Shown: piece after piece, positions 44,139-51,838 of the stretch
Position numbering within the stretch: position 1 is the first letter of the stretch
Layout of the letters: each line of letters starts with the position of its first letter
From: Clostridium sp. AF37-5
GTDB lineage: Bacteria; Bacillota; Clostridia; Lachnospirales; Lachnospiraceae
Length of the DNA stretch: 64,000 nt
Direction of reading: 5' to 3'
Assembly: GCF_003477605.1 (NCBI RefSeq)
Contig: NZ_QUDR01000004.1
Coordinates: forward strand, 27,942 to 91,941
Program-made: the position numbers and the translations under genes
Notes under the pieces: generated by a model
What the model was told of the DNA's origin: nothing
Databases searched by the model: none
Seen by the model: the letters and a program-made list of their open reading frames with translations, nothing else

Positions 44139-45365
44139 TTATTTATCTTTTTTCGCACGTGTTACATCATAGTGCGTCATATGCTGCATTTTTTCCTGCT
44201 TTGTCACAAGGTACTTATAATCCTCCGGCTTTGGTGCAATTTCAATCGGAACACGCTCCACAATTTCAATTCCATAGCCGGCAAGTCCTGCAATTTTAGT
44301 CGGGTTATTCGTCAAAAGACGAAGTTTTTTTACGCCCAAATCATATAAAATCTGGGCACCGATTCCATACTCTCTAAGGTCCGGAGCAAATCCCAATTTT
44401 ACATTTGCCTCTACCGTATCATACCCCTGCTCCTGCAGTTCATAAGCTTTCAATTTGTTCAAAAGGCCGATTCCTCTGCCTTCCTGTCTCATATAAAGAA
44501 GAATTCCTCTGCCTTCCTTGGCAATCATGCGCATGGCACTTTCTAACTGCTCGCCGCAGTCACAGCGGCAGGAGCCAAATACATCACCGGTCAGACATTC
44601 TGAATGAACACGGCAAAGCACCGGTTCACCGTCCGACACATCCCCCATCGTAAGGGCTACATGATGCTCACCGTTTGTAATATTCTGATATCCGTGAATC
44701 CGGAAATTTCCATATTTCGTTGGAAGTTTTGCCTCGGCTTCTTTTTTTACAAGACTTTCTTTTTCCAAACGTTTCTTAATTAAATCCTCGATTGTAATTA
44801 CATGAAGATTATGCTCTTTGGCAAATTCTAAAAGTTCAGTTGTACGCATCATCGTACCATCCTCACGCATAATCTCACAGCAAAGACCACACTCTTTCAG
44901 ACCGGCTAACCGCATCAAATCCACCGTTGCCTCTGTGTGTCCGGCACGCTTTAACACGCCGCCTTCTCTTGCTTCAAGAGGGAACATGTGTCCCGGTCTT
45001 CGAAAATCTTCCGGTTTCACGTCATCTTCGACACACTTCATTGCCGTCAGCGAACGCTCTACCGCAGAAATACCGGTCGTTGTGTCCACATGGTCAATCG
45101 AAACGGTAAATGCCGTTGAATGGTTATCCGTATTCACCGCTACCATCTGGTCAAGTCCCAGTTTTTTCGTCATCTCTTTACTCATCGGCATACAGATTAA
45201 TCCTTTTGCCAGACTTGCCATCGCATTTACATTTTCTGTCGTAGCAAATTCTGCGGCACAAATTAAATCGCCTTCATTTTCACGGTCCGGGTCATCAATC
45301 ACTAAAATTAATTTCCCATCTCTTAAATCCTGTAATGCCTCATCAATCGTTGCAAATCCTGCCAT
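44139..45365 (-). CDS. ribBA: Bifunctional DHBP synthase / GTP cyclohydrolase II
   Basis: Residues 1-200 form dihydroxybutanone-phosphate synthase ([42 protein letters not shown]). From about residue 205 GTP cyclohydrolase II follows, with zinc cysteines in [19 protein letters not shown] and [19 protein letters not shown]. The 408-residue fusion supplies both starting branches of riboflavin synthesis. It lies 20 bp after ribE in the operon. Confidence 0.96.
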   Translation of the reverse strand: MAGFATIDEALQDLRDGKLILVIDDPDRENEGDLICAAEFATTENVNAMASLAKGLICMPMSKEMTKKLGLDQMVAVNTDNHSTAFTVSIDHVDTTTGISAVERSLTAMKCVEDDVKPEDFRRPGHMFPLEAREGGVLKRAGHTEATVDLMRLAGLKECGLCCEIMREDGTMMRTTELLEFAKEHNLHVITIEDLIKKRLEKESLVKKEAEAKLPTKYGNFRIHGYQNITNGEHHVALTMGDVSDGEPVLCRVHSECLTGDVFGSCRCDCGEQLESAMRMIAKEGRGILLYMRQEGRGIGLLNKLKAYELQEQGYDTVEANVKLGFAPDLREYGIGAQILYDLGVKKLRLLTNNPTKIAGLAGYGIEIVERVPIEIAPKPEDYKYLVTKQEKMQHMTHYDVTRAKKDK

Positions 45366-45385
45366 TATTCTCGTTCCTTTCTGTA

Positions 45386-46033
45386 TTAAAATCCGTTTTC
45401 TGCTAAAAATTCTAACGTAATCTTACTTTCTTTTTCAGGAGTTTTTTGCGGCTGCAAAAGTTTTTCCACATACTTTCCAATAATGTCTGTTTCCAGATTT
45501 ACCACATCACCGGTTTTCCGGTCAGAAAGCACCGTATTTGCCTGAGTGTGCGGAATAATTGACACCTGAAAATCCGTATCGGAAACTGTCGCCACGGTAA
45601 GACTGATTCCATCAATTGTGATAGAGCCTTTTTCTACAATGTAGCGAAGCACTTCCGGTGCCGCCTCAATTCGGTACCACACCGCCGTTTCGTCCTTTTC
45701 TATTTTGACAATAGTTCCGGTCCCGTCCACATGTCCTGCTACAATATGTCCGCCAAACCGTCCATCCGCCGGCATCGCACGCTCTAAATTCACACGGCTT
45801 CCCGGCTGCAGTAAACCGAGGGAACTCCGGTTCATCGTCTCCGCCATCACATCGGCATTGTAACCATCACTTCGCAGGCCTGTCACGGTCAGACACACGC
45901 CGTTCACAGCAATACTGTCACCAATCTGCGTGCCCTCTAACACTTTTTCACAGCGAATTGATAAGACCGCCGACTGGCTTCCCCGTTCAATTTTCTGAAT
46001 AGTTCCCATCTCTTCTACAATTCCTGTAAACAC
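45386..46033 (-). CDS. ribE: Riboflavin synthase alpha subunit
   Basis: The enzyme dismutates two lumazines to riboflavin. Its 215 residues consist of two repeated lumazine-binding barrels: [10 protein letters not shown] at the start, NGVCLTV in the first repeat, [12 protein letters not shown] opening the second and [10 protein letters not shown] in it. It starts 3 bp after ribD. Length and motifs are standard. Confidence 0.96.
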   Translation of the reverse strand: MFTGIVEEMGTIQKIERGSQSAVLSIRCEKVLEGTQIGDSIAVNGVCLTVTGLRSDGYNADVMAETMNRSSLGLLQPGSRVNLERAMPADGRFGGHIVAGHVDGTGTIVKIEKDETAVWYRIEAAPEVLRYIVEKGSITIDGISLTVATVSDTDFQVSIIPHTQANTVLSDRKTGDVVNLETDIIGKYVEKLLQPQKTPEKESKITLEFLAENGF

Positions 46034-46036
46034 CGC

Positions 46037-47134
46037 TTATCCCTCCTTTTTTTGCTTCACATGGCCACTCACACAGATGTCACTGCCAAAGTTTTGTACC
46101 GTAACATCCGTAATTTCCACGGCGTCACTCATTTTTTCAATTCCTTTTCCCAAAACCGGCGATAATGCATCTTTGCCGCCAATCATCTTCGGCGCAATAT
46201 AGCAGTAAACTTTCTGCACCAAACCGGATGTCAAAAAGGAACCATGGATGGCGCCGCCACCTTCTACTAAAACACTGTCAATTTCCATACTGCCTAATTC
46301 CATCATCAGCTTTTCCAAATCCACTTGTCCATCTTTTTCAGCCTTAATTAACTGAACACCCACCTCCATAAGTGCTTTTTGCTTTTCCTCATTTTCTTCG
46401 GCATAGCAGACAATCGTTTCGATATCCTTTGCCGTTTTCACAAGCTGGCACTCAAGTGGAATCTGCAAATGCGAATCACATACAATCCGAACCGGGTCCA
46501 CACCATTTTCAATGCGGCAGTTGAGCATCGGATCATCCGCAAGCACGGTTCCGATTCCCACTAAAATTCCGCGGTATTTTTTTCGCAAAAAATGTGTATG
46601 TTCTCTCGCCTTTTCTCCGGTCACCCATTTGGAATCGCCGGAAAACGAAGCAATTTTACCATCTAACGTCATCGCATACTTCATCGCCACATAAGGCATT
46701 TTTGTTGTAATATAATGAAAAAATATTTCATTTAACGAAAGGCACTCTTCTTCTAAAAGACCGGTCTCTACTTCTACGCCATGGTCTCTTAAAATCTGTA
46801 CACCTTTTCCTGCCACTTTCGGATTCGGGTCCATCGAGCCAACATATACTTTTCCAATGCCACGCTCCAATATAATATCCGTACACGGAGGCGTCTTTCC
46901 CTGATGACAACACGGCTCTAACGTCACATACATTGTGGCTCCTGTTAAATCTTCGCTGCATTTTGTGAGGGCGTTGCGCTCTGCATGATATTCGCCGCAC
47001 CGCTCATGATATCCTTCGGTGACAATCCTGCCATCCTTCACAACCACGCAGCCGACCATCGGATTCGGGGAAGTATATCCCATCGCTTTTTTTGCAAGTT
47101 CCAAGGCACGTTTCATGTAATCTTGATTTGTCAT
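46037..47134 (-). CDS. ribD: Bifunctional pyrimidine deaminase/reductase RibD
   Basis: The N-terminal deaminase (1-145) has the zinc site HAERNAL and PCCHQGKTPPC; the C-terminal reductase (about 150-365) has MKYAMTLDGKIASFSGDSKWV and LVEGGGAIHGSFL. Together they carry out the second and third steps of riboflavin synthesis. It is the first gene of ribD-ribE-ribBA-ribH and lies behind an FMN riboswitch and its terminator. Confidence 0.96.
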   Translation of the reverse strand: MTNQDYMKRALELAKKAMGYTSPNPMVGCVVVKDGRIVTEGYHERCGEYHAERNALTKCSEDLTGATMYVTLEPCCHQGKTPPCTDIILERGIGKVYVGSMDPNPKVAGKGVQILRDHGVEVETGLLEEECLSLNEIFFHYITTKMPYVAMKYAMTLDGKIASFSGDSKWVTGEKAREHTHFLRKKYRGILVGIGTVLADDPMLNCRIENGVDPVRIVCDSHLQIPLECQLVKTAKDIETIVCYAEENEEKQKALMEVGVQLIKAEKDGQVDLEKLMMELGSMEIDSVLVEGGGAIHGSFLTSGLVQKVYCYIAPKMIGGKDALSPVLGKGIEKMSDAVEITDVTVQNFGSDICVSGHVKQKKEG

Positions 47135-47158
47135 AACAGCCTCCTTTCTAAATTAAAG

Positions 47159-47192
47159 AAACCCTGGGTACCAAAAAAGATACTCAGGGTTT
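47159..47192 (-). terminator. Riboswitch-controlled terminator before ribD
   Basis: AACCCTGAGTATC...GGTACCCAGGGTT forms a stem with one mismatch and a GU pair, followed by a T-rich stretch (TCTTTAATTT). Placed between the FMN riboswitch and ribD, it fits the off-state expression platform. Confidence 0.8.
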
Positions 47193-47213
47193 TCTGACAT
47201 TCACAAATCGTTT

Positions 47214-47323
47214 ATCTTCTTTCATCCAGACTATACTGTCGGCTTCGGAATTTCACCGAATCGGCAACCAAGGTCGCTCGCGGGCTTTACCGCCGGTGGG
47301 GAATTGCACCCCGCCCTGAAGAT
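47214..47323 (-). ncRNA. FMN riboswitch (RFN element)
   Basis: On the minus strand the conserved RFN sequence is evident: ATCTTCAGGGCGGGG, then AATTCCCCACCGGCGGT, AGCCCGCGAGC, the GATTCGGTGAAATTCCGAAGCCGACAG region (quoted in parts), then TATAGTCTGGATGAAAGAAGAT closing the P1 helix. Binding of FMN should favour the terminator at 47159-47192 and shut off ribD and the genes behind it. Confidence 0.96.
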
Positions 47324-47343
47324 TTCTTTTACTCACGATTTTT

Positions 47344-47372
47344 ATGATAGCACGATGTGGCGGTTCTGTCAA
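47344..47372 (-). promoter_or_regulatory. Riboflavin operon promoter
   Basis: TTGACA (47367-47372) is separated by 17 bp from TATCAT (47344-47349) on the minus strand, about 20 bp before the riboswitch. The palindromic element copy 2 begins 4 bp upstream of its -35. Confidence 0.82.
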
Positions 47373-47375
47373 ATG

Positions 47376-47590
47376 GGTTGTGTCAAGTGTTCGCTGTCAC
47401 TTTTTTGTTTTCCGTAATTCCGTAGAAAAACTTTGCGTCTCGTGGGCACTCCCGTTTATTGAGTGCGTAGCGGTATGGGCACTGAAACTACCAGTGCCGC
47501 ATACCGACGTACTCAAAACCCACGAGTCACAAAGTGTTTCTACGGAATTACTGGAATCCAAAGGAACCGGCAACGAACATTTACCACAGC
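47376..47590. repeat. Palindromic element, copy 2
   Basis: About 215 bp. The left arm (TGTCAAGTGTTCG..., TCCGTAATTCCGTAGAAA) and right arm (TTTCTACGGAATTACTGGA, ...CGAACATTTACCACA) are mutually inverted; inner arms GTGGGCAC/GAGTGCG and GGTATG/CATACC add further pairing. It is nearly the same as copy 3 but lacks an internal 55-bp insert. It sits between the rib promoter and the DUF2798 gene, in the gene-free stretch 47135-47773, which also holds the riboswitch, its terminator and two promoters. Confidence 0.8.
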
Positions 47591-47629
47591 CAAATTATTC
47601 CTATTTTCTTTTACCTATCTTTGATAACT

Positions 47630-47759
47630 AAGAGAAAAAATGCTTACATAAATTTAAAAAGTATGTTATACTGCTACAGGCAATTGAATATGGTTAGAAT
47701 TGGAAACGCACAATCCCCCGGGATGATAACGAACAACACATAAAATTTTAGTTATCAAA
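47630..47759 (+). promoter_or_regulatory. Promoter of the DUF2798 gene flanked by an 11-bp inverted repeat
   Basis: TTACAT (47644-47649) is separated by 17 bp from TATACT (47667-47672). The exact repeat TTTGATAACTA (47630-47640) / TAGTTATCAAA (47749-47759) brackets the promoter and leader, the right arm lying just before the SD AGGAGG. It could be a two-site operator or a long-range RNA/DNA structure. Confidence 0.55.
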
Positions 47760-47773
47760 CAGGAGGATTTTTT

Positions 47774-48235
47774 ATGCCAAAAAACAAATTTCAAGATGTT
47801 ATATTTACAATTATCATGGCCACAATTATGGTGTATGGAATGGTGGTCTACAACGTAGCATTAAATACCGGAGGTGTATCGGGAGAGACTTTTCTTGCTG
47901 CTCTTCACGAATTGCCGATTATGGTACCAATCGCATTTGTTTTAGAATTTTTCGTCGTTGGGAAAATTGCAAAGATATTGGCATTTACTGTTATGCGCCC
48001 GAATGACAGACCACAGTTTATTACCTACGCAATTTCAATTTGTATCTGCTGCATTATGTGCCCGATTATGAGTCTTGCTGCAACCATTTTATTCAAGGAC
48101 ACAAAAACATTTGGAACATGGATTCAGACATGGGGAATGAATTTTCCAATGGCAATCTGCTACCAGATGTTCTACTGTGGTCCGTTTGTAAGACTGATTT
48201 TTAGAACCATTTTTTGCAGATCAAAAGAGAAATAA
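47774..48235 (+). CDS. DUF2798 membrane protein
   Basis: The 153-residue protein has four membrane helices (about 10-30, 45-65, 85-108 and 125-145) and the DUF2798 pattern ITYAISICICCIMCPIMS and FPMAICYQMFYCGPFVR. The function of the family is unknown. AGGAGG stands before the ATG. It is a single gene with its own promoter, at the left edge of an accessory region. Confidence 0.78.
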   Translation: MPKNKFQDVIFTIIMATIMVYGMVVYNVALNTGGVSGETFLAALHELPIMVPIAFVLEFFVVGKIAKILAFTVMRPNDRPQFITYAISICICCIMCPIMSLAATILFKDTKTFGTWIQTWGMNFPMAICYQMFYCGPFVRLIFRTIFCRSKEK

Positions 48236-48246
48236 GTTTGAGGAGG

Positions 48247-48354
48247 TTAGCATGTGTTTTCCATCAAATGCTTTACTTCCTCTTCCAAGTCCTTGAATGT
48301 ATGCAGAATAATCTCTCCGCCATTAAAACAAAGAAAATCAGATGCACTTGTAGT
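48247..48354 (-). pseudogene. Remnant of a protein C-terminus
   Basis: A 35-codon frame with no start codon near its 5' end reads ...DFLCFNGGEIILHTFKDLEE..., ending in a stop at 48247. The composition looks like real protein. The upstream end is cut by stop codons and by an inverted repeat (48331-48390). I do not recognise the parent family. Confidence 0.3.
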
Positions 48355-48390
48355 TTACCTGTAGTTTAACATATTGCATCTATTTTCTTC
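48331..48390. terminator. Inverted repeat between DUF2798 and HD genes
   Basis: AAGAAAATCAGATGCA / TGCATCTATTTTCTT (one mismatch) flanks a loop with a direct repeat TGTAGTTTA. It is T-rich in both directions, so a bidirectional terminator for the convergent genes is likely. Confidence 0.6.
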
Positions 48391-48399
48391 CTATCCTCA

Positions 48400-48885
48400 T
48401 CAAAGAGCAAACATCTCTTTACAAATCCGTTTGCCGGTTGCTGTCTTAAAAATATTTTGGTATGCATTTAACGCCGCTTCTTTTGACAAATTGTCTTCAA
48501 AAAGATTTACAAGAAAATCGGCTTCCACAAGAATCTGGTAATCCAAACCGTCAATATTATGATAGGTGTGATGATGTGCAATCAAATACTGCACTCTCTC
48601 TGAAACTTGTTTTTCAAATCCCAATTCTCCGAGCAGTCTGGCAGCTATCGCCGGTCCCTCTTTTTCCTGCAACTTCCCGCTGCAGTCGCCGTACTTTTCT
48701 TCACACAAATGAATTCCGATATCGTGTGTAAGTGCTGCTGCCTCCAAAATAAATAATGTTTGTTTGTCCACTTTTTCACATTCCGCAATTAACTTGGCAT
48801 AACTGTGCACCTTGCAGAAATGCTGGATTCTTTTTGCATCGCCTTTGTATAATTCAAGCATGGCCAAATGTAATTGATTAAGCAT
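48400..48885 (-). CDS. HD-domain phosphohydrolase
   Basis: The 161-residue protein has HD-domain metal residues: His in FCKVHSYAKLIAE, His-Asp in AAALTHDIGIHLCE, and HHHTYHNIDG, with a final Asp in LVEADFLVNLF. Such proteins cut phosphate esters of nucleotides or related compounds. The frame extends to 48948, but AAGGAG sits before ATG 48885. The start overlaps the end of the AbiEii gene by 8 bp, so it is probably in the same transcript; a link to toxin function is unproven. Confidence 0.82.
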   Translation of the reverse strand: MLNQLHLAMLELYKGDAKRIQHFCKVHSYAKLIAECEKVDKQTLFILEAAALTHDIGIHLCEEKYGDCSGKLQEKEGPAIAARLLGELGFEKQVSERVQYLIAHHHTYHNIDGLDYQILVEADFLVNLFEDNLSKEAALNAYQNIFKTATGKRICKEMFAL

Positions 48886-49507
48886 TTTGATTCTCCTTGT
48901 GTAATATCTTTTCAACCAATTCTTTATAACGTTTTTTAACTTGTTCATAGGACAAAGAATCAGAAATCAATTTGAGTGTTGTTTCTTTGTAATCATTCTT
49001 ATAATCTTCTTTTCCAAGCGCATCAAAAATATAATTACTTAAGTTCTTTTCCTCTGTAGGAAATGCGTACGACATTAATGATGTTTCGAGTTTCACATAA
49101 GGTGGAATAGCATTAACCACTCTGTCTCCTATAACAGATTCATAATAAAAATCATAATGATTAAGATTTTTATCACTCTCAATAGATTCGAAATTACGAA
49201 TTTCCACCCCTAAATCATCCGCTATAGGTTTCAGTATATTGTATTTCAATTTCTTCCGCCTTGCCTCCCCTAAGTGCTCTGTAAACGTGATATCTATATC
49301 CTCAGAGAAACGATCAATAATCTGAAATGCTTTTGAAAGTGAAGTTCCACCTTTAAATACAATCGGATACTCAATTGCAGATAACTTCTTTAAAATCATA
49401 GTTACATAGTAGTCTTTCTCAACAATATCTTCGCTTACTTCAAGTTTTTGAGAGGCTAAAAGAACCGCATCGCGAAATAACTCCTTATTTTCTTTATGCA
49501 AGTACAT
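48878..49507 (-). CDS. AbiEii-type nucleotidyltransferase toxin
   Basis: The 209-residue protein has the minimal nucleotidyltransferase motif FKGGTSLSKAFQIIDRFSED followed by IDITF, giving GG(T)xLSKA and the D-x-D pair. AbiEii toxins modify tRNA by nucleotide transfer and act in type IV toxin-antitoxin and phage-abortive systems. GGAG precedes ATG 49507. It overlaps the antitoxin gene by 14 bp and the HD gene by 8 bp. Some AbiEii proteins are near 300 residues; this one is shorter but keeps the core. Confidence 0.85.
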   Translation of the reverse strand: MYLHKENKELFRDAVLLASQKLEVSEDIVEKDYYVTMILKKLSAIEYPIVFKGGTSLSKAFQIIDRFSEDIDITFTEHLGEARRKKLKYNILKPIADDLGVEIRNFESIESDKNLNHYDFYYESVIGDRVVNAIPPYVKLETSLMSYAFPTEEKNLSNYIFDALGKEDYKNDYKETTLKLISDSLSYEQVKKRYKELVEKILHKENQNA

Positions 49508-50117
49508 AATCCAACTCCAATTCATAATAATACTTAAATGTTGACATCGGATACTTTCTAATGTAACAATCCACATCGCTTCTCTTAATTTCATGGACAG
49601 AAATATATTCAGCAAATTTTTCCTTTGCTTCTTCATATGAAAAATCGAGATATGCATCTAGATTTTTAAGTAACTCCAACATCTGTAACACATAAACATT
49701 TTCCTTTGTAATCGGCACAACCGGTTTTCTCACATAAAATTTTCTATTACCAATACAAATTTCCCGGTTTGATGAATTTGTGTTATTACTTACAATTTCC
49801 ACTACTCTAGGCACCTGTGTTGTTATTCCAATCTGATTAGCAAACGAATTTCCACCATAAAATCCGTCTATATTGTCACCTTTCGAAATAAAACGATATC
49901 TTGCAACCATATCTGCATTTGGTCCAACCGATGAATGAAACAAAGTTAACTTAGGAATATAATACACCCCCGTATCATATTTCATAATTAACCCTTTATC
50001 ACATAATTTTTTTAATTGCTGATTCAACGCAGATTTCGTTATATCTTCTATCTTTAAATCAGAAAAGAAAATGGGTTCTGCCTCTTTATAATTCTCTATA
50101 ATATAGTCATATAGCAT
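49494..50117 (-). CDS. AbiEi-like antitoxin (winged helix, DUF6088-type)
   Basis: The 207-residue protein begins with a winged-helix domain (LYDYIIENYKEAEPIFFSDL, then ALNQQLKKLCDKGLIMKYD, GVYYIP) and has a C-terminal domain of AbiEi-like layout (YGGNSFANQIGITTQVP...). AbiEi proteins bind inverted repeats at their promoter to autoregulate and counter AbiEii. AGGAG is better placed for the ATG at 50117 than that at 50123. Consensus promoter and an inverted repeat lie upstream. Confidence 0.83.
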   Translation of the reverse strand: MLYDYIIENYKEAEPIFFSDLKIEDITKSALNQQLKKLCDKGLIMKYDTGVYYIPKLTLFHSSVGPNADMVARYRFISKGDNIDGFYGGNSFANQIGITTQVPRVVEIVSNNTNSSNREICIGNRKFYVRKPVVPITKENVYVLQMLELLKNLDAYLDFSYEEAKEKFAEYISVHEIKRSDVDCYIRKYPMSTFKYYYELELDYVLA

Positions 50118-50172
50118 AAGCATTCTCCTTTCTTAACGTTTTAGATTTTGTCTTTCTATTCCATTCAGACAT

Positions 50173-50201
50173 ATTATATTCCTCTTTTAAAAATGTGTCA
50201 A
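50173..50201 (-). promoter_or_regulatory. abiE promoter
   Basis: TTGACA (50196-50201), 17 bp, TATAAT (50173-50178): a perfect consensus on the minus strand. Confidence 0.85.
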
Positions 50202-50213
50202 CAATATTCTTCC

Positions 50214-50234
50214 ACATATTCCTTTGTAATATGT
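50214..50234 (-). promoter_or_regulatory. Candidate AbiEi operator
   Basis: ACATATT-7 bp-AATATGT lies 12 bp upstream of the -35 of the abiE promoter. The known negative autoregulation of AbiE systems makes it a reasonable operator candidate. Confidence 0.45.
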
Positions 50235-50328
50235 CACTATTTTCTCACTTTCAAAAACAGCGCATCTATTATCTGTCTGCGCTGTTTTTCTTATTTTCCA
50301 ATATTTTAATTTCAAAACCAATAATCCA

Positions 50329-50544
50329 TTAATACTCAATGGTAATTATTCGACATTCTTCACAACAGTTTGCTGCCACATTTGTCCTATGATTCGGTTT
50401 TAATTTCGTCACCTCCACAAAACCATCTGCTTTTTTCGCATTTTGAAATACTCCCGGTACCTCATTAGCAAAACTAAATGCTCCATCCTTGCTGCAAAAC
50501 AAATATCCCTTTCTCATTTCTTTTCCACATTTTGAACACTTCAT
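50329..50544 (-). CDS. Small zinc-ribbon-like protein (DUF6487-like)
   Basis: The 71-residue protein has CSKCGKEMRKGYLFCSKDG at the start and CCEECRIITIEY at the end, giving two CxxC pairs as in zinc ribbons. This matches the pattern of DUF6487 proteins (PF20097), of unknown function. It precedes nothing in an obvious operon; the gene at 50557 upstream is a remnant. Confidence 0.72.
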   Translation of the reverse strand: MKCSKCGKEMRKGYLFCSKDGAFSFANEVPGVFQNAKKADGFVEVTKLKPNHRTNVAANCCEECRIITIEY

Positions 50545-50556
50545 ACTTCATCTCTC

Positions 50557-50805
50557 CTATCTAAATTCATCGTAAATTCCTCCCAAAATACCGTAGTACT
50601 TTTCTTTTATAATACATATAACTTCTACCAGAGGAACTAATATTGTCGTAATTTTCATAAGTGTTTCAATCACTTTGGCAGTCCCTGTTTTGCCTTTCCC
50701 AATTTGATCCGTCTGGATTCCCTGCCGCTTTTGCAGAAACATTTTTCCAAAATAACACCCATAAAACACAAGCAAAAGAATTATTGCTGTCACTTGAAAT
50801 AGCAT
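50557..50805 (-). pseudogene. Truncated isoprenylcysteine methyltransferase-like membrane protein
   Basis: The 82-residue product reads as the N-terminal part of an ICMT-family membrane protein (FYGCYFGKMFLQKRQGIQTD, IGKGKTG, IETLMKITTILVPLVEVI). It stops after the second helix with an unrelated tail (KEKYYGILGGIYDEFR). The methyltransferase half is missing, so it is probably a decayed or rearranged gene. Assignment rests on the N-terminal pattern only. Confidence 0.55.
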
Positions 50806-50912
50806 TTTTTCACTCCTTCCAACCTTTGTTTGCTAACATTATATAACTGTTTTATTATCTTTGATAGGTTTTGTTTTCATTAAAATGTGTTTATTTTATA
50901 GACATGGGAAAA

Positions 50913-51509
50913 TTACGATAATAACTTTTGTATCTCTTGAACTTTTGCATTCGTTAAGTTTCGATTTGCGCCATTATGTATCACATGGTTAATGTCCTGT
51001 GCTGATTCCAGCACCTGTTTACAGTCCACCGGCGAATTACCCTGCACAAAAAATGTATATCCCTCAACCCAAACATCAACACCATAATATTTTAAAAACT
51101 GTGCCAACAAATATACCTGCCGGTTCACTTGCTTTATTGGATTTTTTACGATTTTTGTATAGGAATTTCCACTACTGCTAATCTTTGTTTTCACCCATTC
51201 ATAATCATTATCCGTCCCCATTAAACTGCCACTGTAATTCTTTACTTCAATAATAAATATCCCTCTATTATTCACAATGATGTGGTCCAATTCTGTCCTT
51301 TTTCCTTCAATTTCAATCGGCACATTTGAAAAAAGCAGATCCTTTTCCTTTAGCACTTGACAAATTAAGTCACAGACATAATTCTCTCCTTGACGTCCTG
51401 CTCTCTTTTGGCCAGACTCATACCCCTGACTTTTACATAGAAAAATTACCAGCAGAAGCATGCAAAAAACGAAAACAGGTCCAAGTCCTGCAATTAAAGC
51501 CATTTCCAT
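50913..51509 (-). CDS. NERD-domain protein with N-terminal membrane anchor
   Basis: The 198-residue protein has one membrane helix (about 4-25), then a NERD domain (GRQGENYVCDLICQVL, ELDHIIVNNRGIFIIEVKNYSG, with the D...ExK nuclease-like core) and the extension NPIKQVNRQVYLL. NERD domains are related to restriction-type nucleases; a DNA-processing role is plausible but unproven. GGAGG lies 9 nt before the ATG. The 53-bp array begins about 45 bp upstream. Confidence 0.85.
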   Translation of the reverse strand: MEMALIAGLGPVFVFCMLLLVIFLCKSQGYESGQKRAGRQGENYVCDLICQVLKEKDLLFSNVPIEIEGKRTELDHIIVNNRGIFIIEVKNYSGSLMGTDNDYEWVKTKISSSGNSYTKIVKNPIKQVNRQVYLLAQFLKYYGVDVWVEGYTFFVQGNSPVDCKQVLESAQDINHVIHNGANRNLTNAKVQEIQKLLS

Positions 51510-51552
51510 TTTCGCTCACCTCCTGCGTCATATACTTTAACTTATCTCTCTA

Positions 51553-51817
51553 GTTGACCTAAAACTTATTATTTTCTATCCCAGTCAACCCATTCAGCAT
51601 AAAAAGTTGACTTTATTTCTGTTTTTTCCTTTTTAAGTCATCCTTTTTATCATTTTTCGTTGACCGGAATCTATCTTTTTAATATTACAGTCATCCACTT
51701 AGTTTAAAAAGGTTGACTGAATATGCAATATCTCCATTTCCAGTCAACCCATTCACTAAAATCGGATGACCTATTTATATGTTTTTAATATTACGGTCAA
51801 CTGCAACTACCATACCG
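51553..51817. repeat. Phased array of five degenerate 53-bp units
   Basis: Half-sites of consensus RGTCAWC occur in alternating orientation at 51553(rev), 51584, 51606(rev), 51637, 51659(rev), 51690, 51712(rev), 51743, 51765(rev) and 51796. Spacing is exactly 31 then 22 bp, giving five units of exactly 53 bp. Other positions are loosely conserved (units 1 and 4 share CCAGTCAACCCATTCA; units 3 and 5 share TTTTTAATATTAC). It fills most of the gene-free stretch 51510-51838 between the ABC permease and NERD genes. Function is not recognised. Confidence 0.85.
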
Positions 51818-51838
51818 CCAACCACCAGTTCCATAACC

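Noticed and set aside
51553..51817. Possible CRISPR array
   Set aside because: The regular 53-bp period and palindromic half-sites suggest one, but the repeat interiors differ strongly from unit to unit, only 6-8 bases per half-site are kept, and no cas genes are present.
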